Assembly: GCF_963378105.1 (NCBI RefSeq)
Contig: NZ_OY726398.1
Span: 744,001-808,000 of the forward strand
Length of the DNA stretch: 64,000 nt
Source of the DNA: Mycolicibacter sp. MU0102
GTDB taxonomy: Bacteria > Actinomycetota > Actinomycetes > Mycobacteriales > Mycobacteriaceae
Direction: 5' to 3'
Position 1 is the stretch's first letter. Every line of letters begins with the position of its first letter. Under the pieces are notes generated by a model. That model made no database searches. It saw only the letters and a list, made by a program, of their open reading frames with translations, and was not told where the DNA came from. The translations under genes and the position numbers were made by a program. Below are positions 24,654-33,500 of the stretch, in pieces.

Positions 24654-25700
24654 ATGGCGGATGGACAGGCGGCACAGCTCGACAGCGGCGCGTTGGGGCG
24701 ATGGCTCGACGCCCGTGGTGCCCCCGGCTGCGGTGAGCAGCCGATACTGGAACCGCTCAGCGGCGGCTCGCAAAACACCCTGTACCGGGTGCGTCGAGGC
24801 GAAGCCACGATGGTGCTGCGAATGCCGGACGCCCGGGCGGACTCCGCCCGCATCGACGGGCTGCGGCGTGAGATCCGCCTGGTACGGGCGCTGTCGGGAA
24901 CCGATGTCCCGCACGCCCAATTGATTGCCGCCGACGACAGCGGTGAGCTGCTCGGCACGCCGTTCTACGTGATGGCCGAGGTGGACGGCTGGAATTCGAC
25001 CGGCAACGCCTGGCCGGGGCCGTACGACGCCGACCTGAATGCGCGCCGCGGCCTGGCCTTCGAGCTGGTTGAGGGCGCCGCGCGGCTCGGTCGAGTGGAC
25101 TGGCGGGCGCAGGGCCTCGACGGGTTCGGCCGCCCGGACGGCTTCCATGAGCGCCAAGTGGACCGCTGGCTGGCCTTCCTGGACAGCTATCGGGTGCGGG
25201 ACCTGCCGGGCCTGGACGAGGCCTCCGACTGGTTGCGCCGCAACCGGCCGGCGCACTACACGCCGGGCATCATGCACGGCGACTACCAGTTCGCCAACGT
25301 GATGTACGCCCACGGCGCCCCCGCGAAGCTGATCGCGATCATCGACTGGGAGATGACGACCATCGGCGATCCGCTACTGGACCTGGCTTGGGCGCTGCTG
25401 GGATATGACGGCGAAAACCCGCGCACCCAAGGGTATTACGCCGACCTCGCGGGTATGCCGACCCGATCGGAGTTGCTGGAGCGCTACGAGCAGGTCAGCG
25501 GCCTGTCCACCGAGAACATCGACTACTACCTGGTGCTGGCCAACTGGAAGTTGGGCATCGTGCTGGAGAAGACCTACGCCGCCTCGGTCACCGGTGATCG
25601 GGTCGACCCGAAGATCGCCGCCGCGATGGGCCCGATGATCCCGCAGTTGATCAGCGCCGCGGCCGAACTCGCCCGTTCCCTGCCGGCAAAGCGAGGTTGA
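24654..25700 (+). CDS. APH-type acyl-CoA kinase-like protein (LvaA/ACAD10-11 kinase family)
   Basis: This 348-residue protein has the aminoglycoside-phosphotransferase kinase fold: a nucleotide loop (LSGGSQNTLYRV), the catalytic loop HGDYQFANVMY and the metal loop IAIIDWEMTTIGDP. It is adjacent to an acyl-CoA dehydrogenase rather than to any resistance gene. It therefore fits the LvaA and ACAD10/11 kinase-domain family, which phosphorylates 4-hydroxyacyl-CoA so that phosphate can be eliminated. ATG 24654 is preceded by a purine-rich GCGAGG; the frame is open back to 24600. It is the first gene of a five-gene unit under a palindromic operator. Confidence 0.8.
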   Translation: MADGQAAQLDSGALGRWLDARGAPGCGEQPILEPLSGGSQNTLYRVRRGEATMVLRMPDARADSARIDGLRREIRLVRALSGTDVPHAQLIAADDSGELLGTPFYVMAEVDGWNSTGNAWPGPYDADLNARRGLAFELVEGAARLGRVDWRAQGLDGFGRPDGFHERQVDRWLAFLDSYRVRDLPGLDEASDWLRRNRPAHYTPGIMHGDYQFANVMYAHGAPAKLIAIIDWEMTTIGDPLLDLAWALLGYDGENPRTQGYYADLAGMPTRSELLERYEQVSGLSTENIDYYLVLANWKLGIVLEKTYAASVTGDRVDPKIAAAMGPMIPQLISAAAELARSLPAKRG

Positions 25701-25701
25701 C

Positions 25702-26460
25702 ATGGGGTATGCGGATTCGCTCTTCGACCTGACCGACCGGGTGGTGCTGGTTACCGGCGGCAGTCGCGGCCTGGGCCGTGAGATGGCGCTGGCGGCGGCC
25801 CGGTGCGGCGCCGATGTGGTGATCGCCAGCCGCAAACTCGAGGCCTGCCAGGCCACCGCCGCCGAGATCGAGGCCGAGACGGGCCGCGCAGCCATGCCAT
25901 ACGGGGTGCACGTCGGGCGCTGGGATCAGCTCGACGGCTTAGTCGATGCGGCCTACGAGCGGTTCGGCCGGGTCGACGTGCTGGTCAACAACGCCGGTAT
26001 GTCGCCGGTCTACGACAAGCAGACCGACGTCACCGAGAAGATGTTCGACGCAGTGGTGAACCTCAACCTCAAAGGCCCATTTCGGTTGTCGGCGTTGATC
26101 GGTGAACGGATGGTGGCTGCGGGCCGGGGATCGATCATCAATGTCAGCACCCACGGCTCGGTGCGCCCTCATCCGTCGTTCATCCCCTATGCCGCGTCCA
26201 AGGCCGGCCTCAACGTCATGACCGAAGCGCTGGCCCAGGCGTTCGGCCCGACGGTGCGGGTCAACACCTTGATGCCCGGGCCGTTCCTCACCGATATCTC
26301 CAAGGCGTGGAATTTCGGTGAAGCCGACAACCCGTTCGGCGCCGCCGCATTGCAGCGTGCCGGGAATCCGCCGGAAATCGTCGGTGCGGCACTGTTTTTG
26401 ATGTCGGACGCCTCCAGCTTCACCACTGGATCGATCGTGCGGGCCGACGGCGGCTCGTGA
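25702..26460 (+). CDS. SDR-family oxidoreductase
   Basis: This 252-residue classical short-chain dehydrogenase has VTGGSRGLGREMA for cofactor binding, NNAGMS, and the active-site YAASK. It acts on an alcohol or ketone of a CoA intermediate, by context. It begins one base after the kinase stop. In the levulinate (Lva) pathway a similar dehydrogenase accompanies the kinase and the acyl-CoA dehydrogenase. Confidence 0.88.
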   Translation: MGYADSLFDLTDRVVLVTGGSRGLGREMALAAARCGADVVIASRKLEACQATAAEIEAETGRAAMPYGVHVGRWDQLDGLVDAAYERFGRVDVLVNNAGMSPVYDKQTDVTEKMFDAVVNLNLKGPFRLSALIGERMVAAGRGSIINVSTHGSVRPHPSFIPYAASKAGLNVMTEALAQAFGPTVRVNTLMPGPFLTDISKAWNFGEADNPFGAAALQRAGNPPEIVGAALFLMSDASSFTTGSIVRADGGS

Positions 26461-26493
26461 TCTGCGAGCCTGAGCACCCCCGATAAGGAGCAG

Positions 26494-27795
26494 ATGATGG
26501 CGTGGGACTTCTCTACTGAACCGGATTTCGAGGCGAAGCTCGAATGGATCCGGGCGTTCGTGCGCGATGAGGTGGAGCCGCTGGAGGTGCTGTTTCCCGG
26601 CTGCGAATACCTGCCGCTGACCGAGGAACGCCGCCGGATCGTCGACCCGCTCAAGGCGCGGGTGCGCGAACAAGGCTTGTGGGCACCGCATCTGGGGCCG
26701 GAGCTCGGCGGCCAGGGATTCGGGGCGGTCAAGCTGACCCTGATCAACGAGATCCTGGGCCGGTCCAGCTGGGCGCCGATCGTGTTCGGCACCCAGGCCC
26801 CCGACACCGGCAATGCCGAAATCCTGGCCCGGTTCGGCACGACCGAGCAGAAGGACAGCTACTTGGCCGGGTTGCTGTCGGGGGAAATCTTCTCCTGCTT
26901 CTCCATGACCGAGCCGCAGGGCGGCGCCGACCCGCGGGTATTCACCACCCGCGCGGTCCGTGACGGCGACGACTGGGTGATCACCGGCCGAAAGTACTTC
27001 TCCTCCAACGCCTCGGTGGCGTCGTTCTTCATCGTGGTCGCCATCACCGACCCGGACGTGCCGGTGCACCGCGGCGCATCGACGTTCCTGATCCCGGCCG
27101 GAACCCCGGGCCTGGTCATCGAAGCCACCCACCACCTGGTGGGATCGCATCCGCACGAAGCCGGCCATTCACTGGTCCGCTACGACAATGTGCGGGTGCC
27201 GGCCGATGCGATCCTGGGTGAGCCCGGTCAAGGCTTCCTGATCCTGCAGAGCCGGCTGGCCGGCGGCCGTCTGCATCACGCGATGCGCTCGATCGGGGTG
27301 GCCCAACGTGCCATCGACATGATGGCCCGGCGCGCGAAAAGCCGCTTCACCCAGGGTAGTTCGTTGGCCGACAAGCAGCTGGTGCAGGCGTTCATCGCCG
27401 ACTCCTACGCCGAGCTCATCCCGTTCCGGCTCACGGTGCTGCACGCGGCATGGCTGATCGACTCCGGAGACGAGAAGGCGGCCCGTGCCGAGATCGGGGT
27501 CTGCAAGATCCTGGCGTCGCAGGTGCTCAAGTCGATCGGATTGCGCGCCATCCAGGTCCACGGTGCGATGGGCCTGACCGAACAGTTGCCGCTGACCAAT
27601 GTGCTCCTTGGCGGGGTGGCGCTGGGCCTGGCCGACGGCCCCACCGAGGCGCACAAGGTGAACCTGGCCCGGTTGCTGCTCAAGGACTACGACGCCGAGG
27701 ACCCGGAGTGGCCCAGCGAATTCCTGGACAACCGCATCGAGGCCGCCCGCGCGAAGTACGGCGACCGGCTCGACCGGATCCCTGCGGTGCCATGA
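26494..27795 (+). CDS. Acyl-CoA dehydrogenase family protein (ACAD10/11-LvaC-like)
   Basis: This 433-residue member of the acyl-CoA dehydrogenase family has CFSMTEPQGGADPRVFTT, WVITGRKYFSSNA and the C-terminal VHGAMGLTEQLPLTN. The N-terminal WDFSTEPDFEAKLEWIRAF and its place next to an APH-type kinase resemble the dehydrogenase half of mammalian ACAD10/11 and Pseudomonas LvaC. Those enzymes work on phosphorylated 4-hydroxyacyl-CoA. ATG 26494 or 26497 may start; AAGGAG lies just upstream. The end overlaps the TetR start (ATGA). Confidence 0.85.
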   Translation: MMAWDFSTEPDFEAKLEWIRAFVRDEVEPLEVLFPGCEYLPLTEERRRIVDPLKARVREQGLWAPHLGPELGGQGFGAVKLTLINEILGRSSWAPIVFGTQAPDTGNAEILARFGTTEQKDSYLAGLLSGEIFSCFSMTEPQGGADPRVFTTRAVRDGDDWVITGRKYFSSNASVASFFIVVAITDPDVPVHRGASTFLIPAGTPGLVIEATHHLVGSHPHEAGHSLVRYDNVRVPADAILGEPGQGFLILQSRLAGGRLHHAMRSIGVAQRAIDMMARRAKSRFTQGSSLADKQLVQAFIADSYAELIPFRLTVLHAAWLIDSGDEKAARAEIGVCKILASQVLKSIGLRAIQVHGAMGLTEQLPLTNVLLGGVALGLADGPTEAHKVNLARLLLKDYDAEDPEWPSEFLDNRIEAARAKYGDRLDRIPAVP

Positions 27796-28403
27796 CCACA
27801 CGTGTCGACGCCGCGGTGCACCGCGCGCTCGACGACCGCCAGCGCGAGGCCACCGCCGAGGTGGAACGGATCCTGGCCGCGGCGGTGACGGTGTTGCAGC
27901 GCAGTGCGCCCGACCCGCCCCGGGTGTGCGACATCGTCGTCGAGGCGGGCTCGTCCAACAAGGCGTTCTATCGCTACTTCGCCGGTAAGGACGACGTGAT
28001 CCTGGCGGTGATGGAGCGCGGTGTCGCGCTCGTGGTGTCCTACCTGGAGCATCAACTGGCCAAGGAGCCCACACCGGAAGCCAAGGTCGCGAGTTGGATC
28101 CGGGGCGCCCTGGCGCAGCTGTCCGACCCGCACCTGCTGAGCTTGAGCCGCGCCGCCAGCACCCAGCTGGCGGGCAGTGCCGACCGGCCGCGCTCGGATG
28201 AGGACATCCTGGCGCCGTTGCGTGATCTGCTCACCGCACCGATCAGCGAACTCGGCGGCGACGACCCCCACCGGGATGCCGATCTGGTCTTTGGCGCTAC
28301 CTTGTCGACCATGCGTGGCTACCTCAATGCCGGCCGGCGACCGAAGCGGGCCGATGTGGATCACCTGGTGTCGTTCTGCCTTCGTGGGCTGGGGGTGGCC
28401 TGA
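27792..28403 (+). CDS. TetR-family transcriptional regulator
   Basis: This 203-residue protein has an N-terminal helix-turn-helix (PRVCDIVVEAGSSNKAFYRYFAGKDDVILAVM) and an all-helical ligand domain. It is embedded in the operon and overlaps both neighbours by 1-4 bases, so it probably regulates its own unit. It is one of two candidate repressors for the GAGAA-N5-TTCTC operators. Confidence 0.85.
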   Translation: MTTRVDAAVHRALDDRQREATAEVERILAAAVTVLQRSAPDPPRVCDIVVEAGSSNKAFYRYFAGKDDVILAVMERGVALVVSYLEHQLAKEPTPEAKVASWIRGALAQLSDPHLLSLSRAASTQLAGSADRPRSDEDILAPLRDLLTAPISELGGDDPHRDADLVFGATLSTMRGYLNAGRRPKRADVDHLVSFCLRGLGVA

Positions 28404-29371
28404 TGCGCGCGATCGTCTGCGAGCAGTACGGGCCGCCGGAAGATCTGGTGCTGCGGGAGCTGCCCGACCCGACACCCGGACCCGGCACGCTGGTGGTCCG
28501 GGTTCGGGCCGCGGCGGTCAACTTCCCCGACGTGCTGCTGATCGACGGCAAGTACCAGCTGAAGATCCCGGCACCGTTCACGCCCGGCAGCGAACTGGCC
28601 GGTGACGTGATCGCGGTCGGCGATGGCGTGCCCTTCGCGCCCGGCGACCGGGTGGTCGGCACATCGTTCGTGGGTGGCTTCGCCGAGCAGGCGCTGGTGC
28701 CCGCCGCGGCAGTGAGTGCCATCCCCGACGGCATCGACTACGCGGCCGCGGCCGGATTCGGAGTCACCTACCGCACGGCGTATCACGCGCTGCGATCGGT
28801 TGCCCAAGTGGCAGAAGGTGATTGGGTGGTGGTGCTGGGCGCGGCCGGCGGTGTCGGGCTGGCCGCCGTCGACCTGGCAGTGGCGATGGGCGCCAAAGTG
28901 CTTGCCGTGGCGTCCAGCCCGGAGAAGCTGGAAGTGTGCCGCCAGCGCGGTGCGGCCGCGACGGTCGACTACGACCGGGAAGACCTCAAGGCGCGGATCC
29001 GTGAGATCACCGGCGACGGCGCACAGGCCGTGCTCGACCCGGTCGGCGGTTCCTACGCCGAGCCGGCGCTGCGCAGCCTGGCCCGCGGCGGACGCTTCAT
29101 TACCTTGGGTTATGCCGCCGGATCGATTCCGGCGATCCCGCTGAACCTGGTGATGCTCAAGGGCATCACGGTGCAGGGCATGGAGATCCGGACGTTCGCC
29201 ACTGACTTCCCGGCGGAGAACGAGCGCGACCTGGCCGAACTGCAGCAGCTGTTCGCCGAGGGCAAGGTCAGCCCCTACATCGGCGCCCGCTTCCCGCTCG
29301 CGCAGACCGCGACCGCTTTGCGCTACGTCGCCGACCGCAAAGCGGTCGGCAAGGTCATCATCGACGTCTGA
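28403..29371 (+). CDS. Quinone oxidoreductase-like MDR protein
   Basis: This 322-residue medium-chain dehydrogenase/reductase has an N-terminal GroES-like domain with no zinc ligands visible, and the NADPH site VVLGAAGGVGLAAVDLA. It belongs to the NADPH:quinone oxidoreductase group; members reduce enones, including 2-enoyl-CoAs. The start overlaps the TetR stop by one base (TGATG). The 3' end overlaps the convergent lipocalin-like gene by 14 bases. Confidence 0.85.
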   Translation: MRAIVCEQYGPPEDLVLRELPDPTPGPGTLVVRVRAAAVNFPDVLLIDGKYQLKIPAPFTPGSELAGDVIAVGDGVPFAPGDRVVGTSFVGGFAEQALVPAAAVSAIPDGIDYAAAAGFGVTYRTAYHALRSVAQVAEGDWVVVLGAAGGVGLAAVDLAVAMGAKVLAVASSPEKLEVCRQRGAAATVDYDREDLKARIREITGDGAQAVLDPVGGSYAEPALRSLARGGRFITLGYAAGSIPAIPLNLVMLKGITVQGMEIRTFATDFPAENERDLAELQQLFAEGKVSPYIGARFPLAQTATALRYVADRKAVGKVIIDV

Positions 29372-29804
29372 CCCAGACCAGGGTGTTGTGCGTCGTCACA
29401 CCGTCGTTGGTGGTCGTCGCCGACAGCGTCAACCGATCGCCGTCCACGCGTGCCTGCCGCAGCTGCGGGCTCGCCAGCAGCTCCGGCAGCATCGAGACGC
29501 TGACTTCGTGATGCACGGTCGCGGTGTCCTCGTCGACGCGGAATCGGCCACCGTAGGCGATGTAGGCGGGTAGGGCGGCGTCGGCACTGCCGGTCAGCTG
29601 CGCGGACATATAGCCGTCGGCGGTGTAGAGGATCAGACCGCGCGGCGCGGTGCCCAAGGGGTGTGACACCGCGCCGGTGCCGGCATCGACGGGCTCATGC
29701 CGCGGTCCCAGCTTCGCCTCTCCTGCGTCGAGCCTCGCTGGACCGCGGGACTCGAACGACGACAGCTCCCAGCCGCCCAGCAGCGCTTCTCGCAGAGTGC
29801 TCAT
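29358..29804 (-). CDS. Lipocalin-like domain protein
   Basis: This 148-residue protein resembles the lipocalin-like (Lipocalin_5) family: an N-terminal LLGGWELSSFE strand, a GLILYTADGYMSAQL strand, and a C-terminal beta-rich barrel ending LTLSATTTND...NTLVWVRR. Such proteins probably bind or process small hydrophobic molecules. It has no signal peptide. It shares one base with the stop of the carboxyltransferase gene, so the two are coupled. Confidence 0.65.
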   Translation of the reverse strand: MSTLREALLGGWELSSFESRGPARLDAGEAKLGPRHEPVDAGTGAVSHPLGTAPRGLILYTADGYMSAQLTGSADAALPAYIAYGGRFRVDEDTATVHHEVSVSMLPELLASPQLRQARVDGDRLTLSATTTNDGVTTHNTLVWVRRR

Positions 29805-31294
29805 CAGGGCATGATGACGGTTCGGGTCACCGGCTCGGCGGCGGCCTGGCGGCTGCGCAGCCCGCGCTGCAGGGCGGACAGCAACGCGTCGCGGGTCTCG
29901 CGGGGATCGATGAGCTCGTCGAAGCCGAGCTGCTGGGCGGAGTGATACGACGCCTGAAGTTCGGTGTCGCGCAGTTTCGCGGCCAGGTCCTCCCCGGCGT
30001 GCGTGGCCGAGCTGAGGGCGGCCGCACTCATCGCGCCCATCGTCGCCCCGGGATAGGCGAACGTCGCCACCTGGGAGTCGAATCCCAGCAGCGACATCAC
30101 CATGGAGCCGAAGCCGTAGGCCTTGCGCAGGGTCAGATGCAGTTTCACGGTGCTGGCTGCGGTCTGGGCGGCGAACATCCGCGCGCCGGCCCGCAGCACC
30201 CCGGCTCGCTCGGAGCGGCTACCGGGCAGCATGCCGGGGTTGTCGGCCAAGAACACGATCGGCAGGTGGAAGGAATCGGCCACCATGATGAAGTGCGCCG
30301 CCTTGTCCGCGGCATCGGTGTCGATCGAGCCGGCCAGCACCTGCGGCTGGTTGGCCACCACCGCGACCGGGTGGCCACCGAGATGGGCCAGCGCGCAGAT
30401 GATCGCCCGGCCGAAGCGCGGCTGCACCTCGAACCAGTCGGGCCGGTCGAAGACGACGTCGAGCACCGACCGCATGTCGTAGACCCGGCGGTTGTCGCGC
30501 GACACGATGTCGAGCAGCTCGGGAGTGGGCCGCGATTGCGCGGCCGCGTCCGGCGACAGCGCCGTGGGGTAGGACCATGCGCTGGACGGGAAGTAGGACA
30601 GATACCGGCGGATGTCGTCGAGCACCGTCTCGTCGTCGGCGCCGAAGTTGTGCACCACACCGCTGTTCAGTGCGACCTCGGGACCGCCGAGGTCCTCCTT
30701 GGTGATGTCTTCGCCAGTGGACTCTTTGACCACTGGCGGGCCGGCGGTGAAGATCGCGCCGTGCGGGCTCATGATCCGGAAGTCGCAGACCGGACCGACC
30801 AGGGCGCCGTGCCCGGCTGAAGGACCCATTACCGCGGCGACGGTCGGCACCTTGCCCGAGCATTGCGCCTGGGCAAGCAGGTCGGTCGGGGTGCGCCCGT
30901 AGTGCTCACCGGTGGGACGGAATCCGGCGCCCTCCAACAGCATTACCAGCGGGATCTTGTCGCGCAGCGCCAGTTCGGCGATCCGGTAGCGCTTGGCGTT
31001 GCCGCCGGGTCCGATGCTGCCCGCCAGGGTGGTGAAATCTTCGGCGCCCACCATCACCGGGGAGCCGTTGATCAGCCCCGAGCCCACCACGATGCCGTCG
31101 GCGGCGATCTGCCCGCCGACCATGGTGCCCAGTTCGCGGAAGCTGCCCGGGTCCAGCAGGTGCCCGATTCGGGCGCGGGCGTCGAGCTTGCCCTTGCCGT
31201 GGTGTTTGGCGACCCGCTCCGGACCGCCCATGGCCCAGGTGTGCTGGCGCCGCCGGTCGAGGTCCTCCAGGGTCTCCTGCCAGCCGTTCGTCAT
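29804..31294 (-). CDS. Acyl-CoA carboxyltransferase beta subunit (AccD/PccB-like)
   Basis: This 496-residue protein has the two crotonase-type carboxyltransferase halves. The first carries GPSAGHGALVGPVCDFRIM. The second carries GHPVAVVANQPQVLAGSID and FLADNPGMLPGSRSERAGV. Normally it would move a carboxyl group from biotin to an acyl-CoA, working with a biotin carboxylase and carrier. No such partner is in the window. It may use an AccA encoded elsewhere, or work as a decarboxylase or non-biotin enzyme. The operon is divergent from the kinase at 31.4 kb. Confidence 0.85.
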   Translation of the reverse strand: MTNGWQETLEDLDRRRQHTWAMGGPERVAKHHGKGKLDARARIGHLLDPGSFRELGTMVGGQIAADGIVVGSGLINGSPVMVGAEDFTTLAGSIGPGGNAKRYRIAELALRDKIPLVMLLEGAGFRPTGEHYGRTPTDLLAQAQCSGKVPTVAAVMGPSAGHGALVGPVCDFRIMSPHGAIFTAGPPVVKESTGEDITKEDLGGPEVALNSGVVHNFGADDETVLDDIRRYLSYFPSSAWSYPTALSPDAAAQSRPTPELLDIVSRDNRRVYDMRSVLDVVFDRPDWFEVQPRFGRAIICALAHLGGHPVAVVANQPQVLAGSIDTDAADKAAHFIMVADSFHLPIVFLADNPGMLPGSRSERAGVLRAGARMFAAQTAASTVKLHLTLRKAYGFGSMVMSLLGFDSQVATFAYPGATMGAMSAAALSSATHAGEDLAAKLRDTELQASYHSAQQLGFDELIDPRETRDALLSALQRGLRSRQAAAEPVTRTVIMP

Positions 31295-31312
31295 CTGCGG
31301 CGCCTCATTTCG

Positions 31313-31342
31313 TTGACCATACTGAAATTCTTACTGTAGCGT
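31313..31342 (+). promoter_or_regulatory. Candidate promoter for the second kinase unit
   Basis: TTGACC at 31313-31318, an 18-base spacer and TAGCGT at 31337-31342 fit the mycobacterial SigA pattern. The site lies in the divergent gap before the gene at 31415. Confidence 0.4.
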
Positions 31343-31414
31343 CTCCCGGCGTGGGCGGAATTGGCCGCCCGGACGGGCTTTGACTATGAGTTCCCTTGCG
31401 CCGGAGTGCGACCG

Positions 31415-32503
31415 ATGACTTCCGTACGACAGATACCGCGCCATCCGCACGACGTGACCAGTCAGTGGCTGTCGGCCGTGTTGAGCTCCCGCGGCGAACC
31501 GATTGAGGTGGCCTCGGTCGACGTCACCCCGGTCGGCACCGGCCAGACCGGGGCCACCTATCGGGTGGCGGCCCGCTACACCGACAACCCGGGCGGCCTG
31601 CCGGCCAGCTTCGTGATCAAGCTGCCGGCCGGCGACGACGCCGTCCGCGATCGCGTCGTCCTGGGCTATCGCAGTGAGTGCGCTTTCTACAGTGAGGTGG
31701 CCGGCGGCGTCAAGATTCCGATACCGCAGTGCTTCCACTGCGAAATCACCGATGACGCAACCGAGTACGCCCTGCTGCTCTCCGATCGAGCGCCGGCGGT
31801 ACAGGGCGATCAGCTGGCCGGTTGTGGTGAACGCCAGGCCCGGCTGGCGGTGACCGCCCTGGCCGGGTTGCACGCGCCCACCTGGTGCGACCAGCGCTGG
31901 CTGACCTTCCCGGGGCTGGCTATGACCCAGCTGGACGAGGCCGGCGCCAAGGGCATGGGTGACATCGCCCGGATGTGCGCCGAGACCACCGTGCAGCGGC
32001 TCGGCGCCCAGCTCGGCGACGCCGACTGCGCGACGTTGACCGCGGCGCTGGACCTGATCACCCCGTGGGTGTCGGCGCCGCTGGGCCGGTTCGCGTTGAT
32101 CCATGGCGACTATCGGCTGGACAACATGCTGTTCAGTCCCGACGGGGACCAGGTCTGGGTGGTCGATTGGCAGACGCTGGGTGTGGGGCTGCCGGCGCGC
32201 GACCTGGCGTTCTTCACCGGCACCAGCTTGGCGCCCGAGCTGCGCAAAGAGATCGAAGCCGACCTGGTGACCGACTATCACAGCGCGCTGCTGAGCCACG
32301 GCGTCAGCGATTACGACCGGGAAACCTGTTGGCAGGACTACCGGTTCGGTGCGCTGCAGGTGCCGCTGATCTGCGCGCTCGGGTTGGTGTTCGCAACCGA
32401 TACCGATCGCGGTGACGACATGTTCGTCACGATGCTGCAGCGCGGATGCCAGGCCATCCGCGACCTGGCCACGCTGGAGCTGGTGGGCGAGCTGGCCGGC
32501 TGA
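31415..32503 (+). CDS. APH/ecdysteroid-kinase-like phosphotransferase
   Basis: This 362-residue kinase-fold protein has the catalytic loop IHGDYRLDNMLF and the metal loop VWVVDWQTLGVG. It is only distantly similar to the kinase at 24.65 kb and lies closer to the EcKinase/APH branch annotated as FadE36-like in mycobacteria. ATG 31415 follows GGAG by 8 bases. It precedes a crotonase. By analogy with other acyl-CoA loci it may phosphorylate a hydroxylated acyl-CoA or sterol-like compound; the substrate is unknown. Confidence 0.75.
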   Translation: MTSVRQIPRHPHDVTSQWLSAVLSSRGEPIEVASVDVTPVGTGQTGATYRVAARYTDNPGGLPASFVIKLPAGDDAVRDRVVLGYRSECAFYSEVAGGVKIPIPQCFHCEITDDATEYALLLSDRAPAVQGDQLAGCGERQARLAVTALAGLHAPTWCDQRWLTFPGLAMTQLDEAGAKGMGDIARMCAETTVQRLGAQLGDADCATLTAALDLITPWVSAPLGRFALIHGDYRLDNMLFSPDGDQVWVVDWQTLGVGLPARDLAFFTGTSLAPELRKEIEADLVTDYHSALLSHGVSDYDRETCWQDYRFGALQVPLICALGLVFATDTDRGDDMFVTMLQRGCQAIRDLATLELVGELAG

Positions 32504-32544
32504 GCCCGGGTCGTCCGCGCCGAAGAAGGAGAGATCGGGGTCTG

Positions 32545-33378
32545 ATGGAAGCTCACGCACAGGGGCAGGCCTCGTCGGGCCCGCCCGCCGGTGATTGGCT
32601 GGGAACGCCGTACCTGACGTTTCGGCGGGAGGGCCCGATCGCGGTCTGCACCCTGGACCGCCCCGAGGCCCGCAACGCGATGACGCCGGCGATGTACTTC
32701 GGCCTGCGCTATGCGGTGGGCCGAGTCAATCAGGACCCGGAGCTGGCCGGACTGCTGATCACCGGTACCGCAGACGTATTCGCTCCTGGTGGAGACATGG
32801 GCGGCGGCGGGGCGGACGACTGGCTCACGTTCGGGGCTGCACTGGGCATGGACATCACCCCGTTCGACACCCTGCGCAGCTCGGTCAAACCGGTGGTCTC
32901 CGCGGTCAACGGGCTGTGCCAGGGCGGCGGGCTACAGATCGCACTCTGCAGCGACGTCGCCGTCGTCAGCGACCGAGCCATCTTCCGGGTGCCCGAGCTG
33001 TTCCGCGGCATCGCCGACACCTATTACAGCCAGATGCTGGCGCGGGTGATCGGGCCCGTGCGAACCCGCGACCTGATGTTCACCGGCCGCACCTTCGGCG
33101 CGCAGCAAGCCCTCGACTGGGGCATGGTGGCACGTGTGGTTCCGCACGAGGAACTGGCTGACGCCGCGCGCGACGTATTGGAGCAGTGCTGCCGCACCGC
33201 GCCGGCCGCGCGCGCCGTGGTCAAGTCCAGCCTGGATTCCTACCTCGGCCTGTTCGACCGGATCGGGATGAACACCAGCCTCGGTGCACCGGAGGCCGTC
33301 GAAGGGTTCCGCGCCTTCAAAGAGCGCAGGTCACCGGCGTGGGTGCATCCCGAGCTGAGGATCGACGGACGATTATAG
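32545..33378 (+). CDS. Enoyl-CoA hydratase/isomerase family protein
   Basis: This 277-residue crotonase has CTLDRPEARNAMT, then GTADVFAPGGDM (oxyanion loop 1) and NGLCQGGGLQIALCSD (loop 2), where the first catalytic Glu is Gln. The second Glu is kept in FRVPELFRGI. Loss of one of the two acids argues for isomerase or another chemistry over simple hydration. It follows the kinase by 41 bases. A Met-rich N-terminal extension of about 25 residues precedes the domain. Confidence 0.85.
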   Translation: MEAHAQGQASSGPPAGDWLGTPYLTFRREGPIAVCTLDRPEARNAMTPAMYFGLRYAVGRVNQDPELAGLLITGTADVFAPGGDMGGGGADDWLTFGAALGMDITPFDTLRSSVKPVVSAVNGLCQGGGLQIALCSDVAVVSDRAIFRVPELFRGIADTYYSQMLARVIGPVRTRDLMFTGRTFGAQQALDWGMVARVVPHEELADAARDVLEQCCRTAPAARAVVKSSLDSYLGLFDRIGMNTSLGAPEAVEGFRAFKERRSPAWVHPELRIDGRL

Positions 33379-33454
33379 ATGAATTGCGTGCTCTAAATTG
33401 AGAATGAGTGTGCACAAAAATTAGAAGCCGGTATCGCACAATCTGCTAATCGGA

Positions 33455-33460
33455 TAGTAT
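33455..33460 (+). promoter_or_regulatory. -10 element for the yrbE pair
   Basis: TAGTAT lies 40 bases before the YrbE start, and GGAGG (33486-33490) provides the ribosome binding site. Upstream the gap also holds a palindrome TGTGCACA (33409-33416) and a half-site GAGAATG at 33400-33406 that recalls the left arm of the shared operator. Confidence 0.4.
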
Positions 33461-33500
33461 CCACACGCATCGTTAGCGCCCGTTCGGAGGAGCCTGCCCC

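Noticed and set aside
24654..25700. Aminoglycoside resistance gene
   Set aside because: Only the kinase fold is shared; the neighbours are acyl-CoA genes and the sequence fits the LvaA/ACAD10-11 kinase group.
31319..31336. Another GAGAA-N5-TTCTC site in the gap before 31415 (CTGAAATTCTTAC)
   Set aside because: The spacing and arms do not match the consensus; it is an AT-rich promoter spacer.
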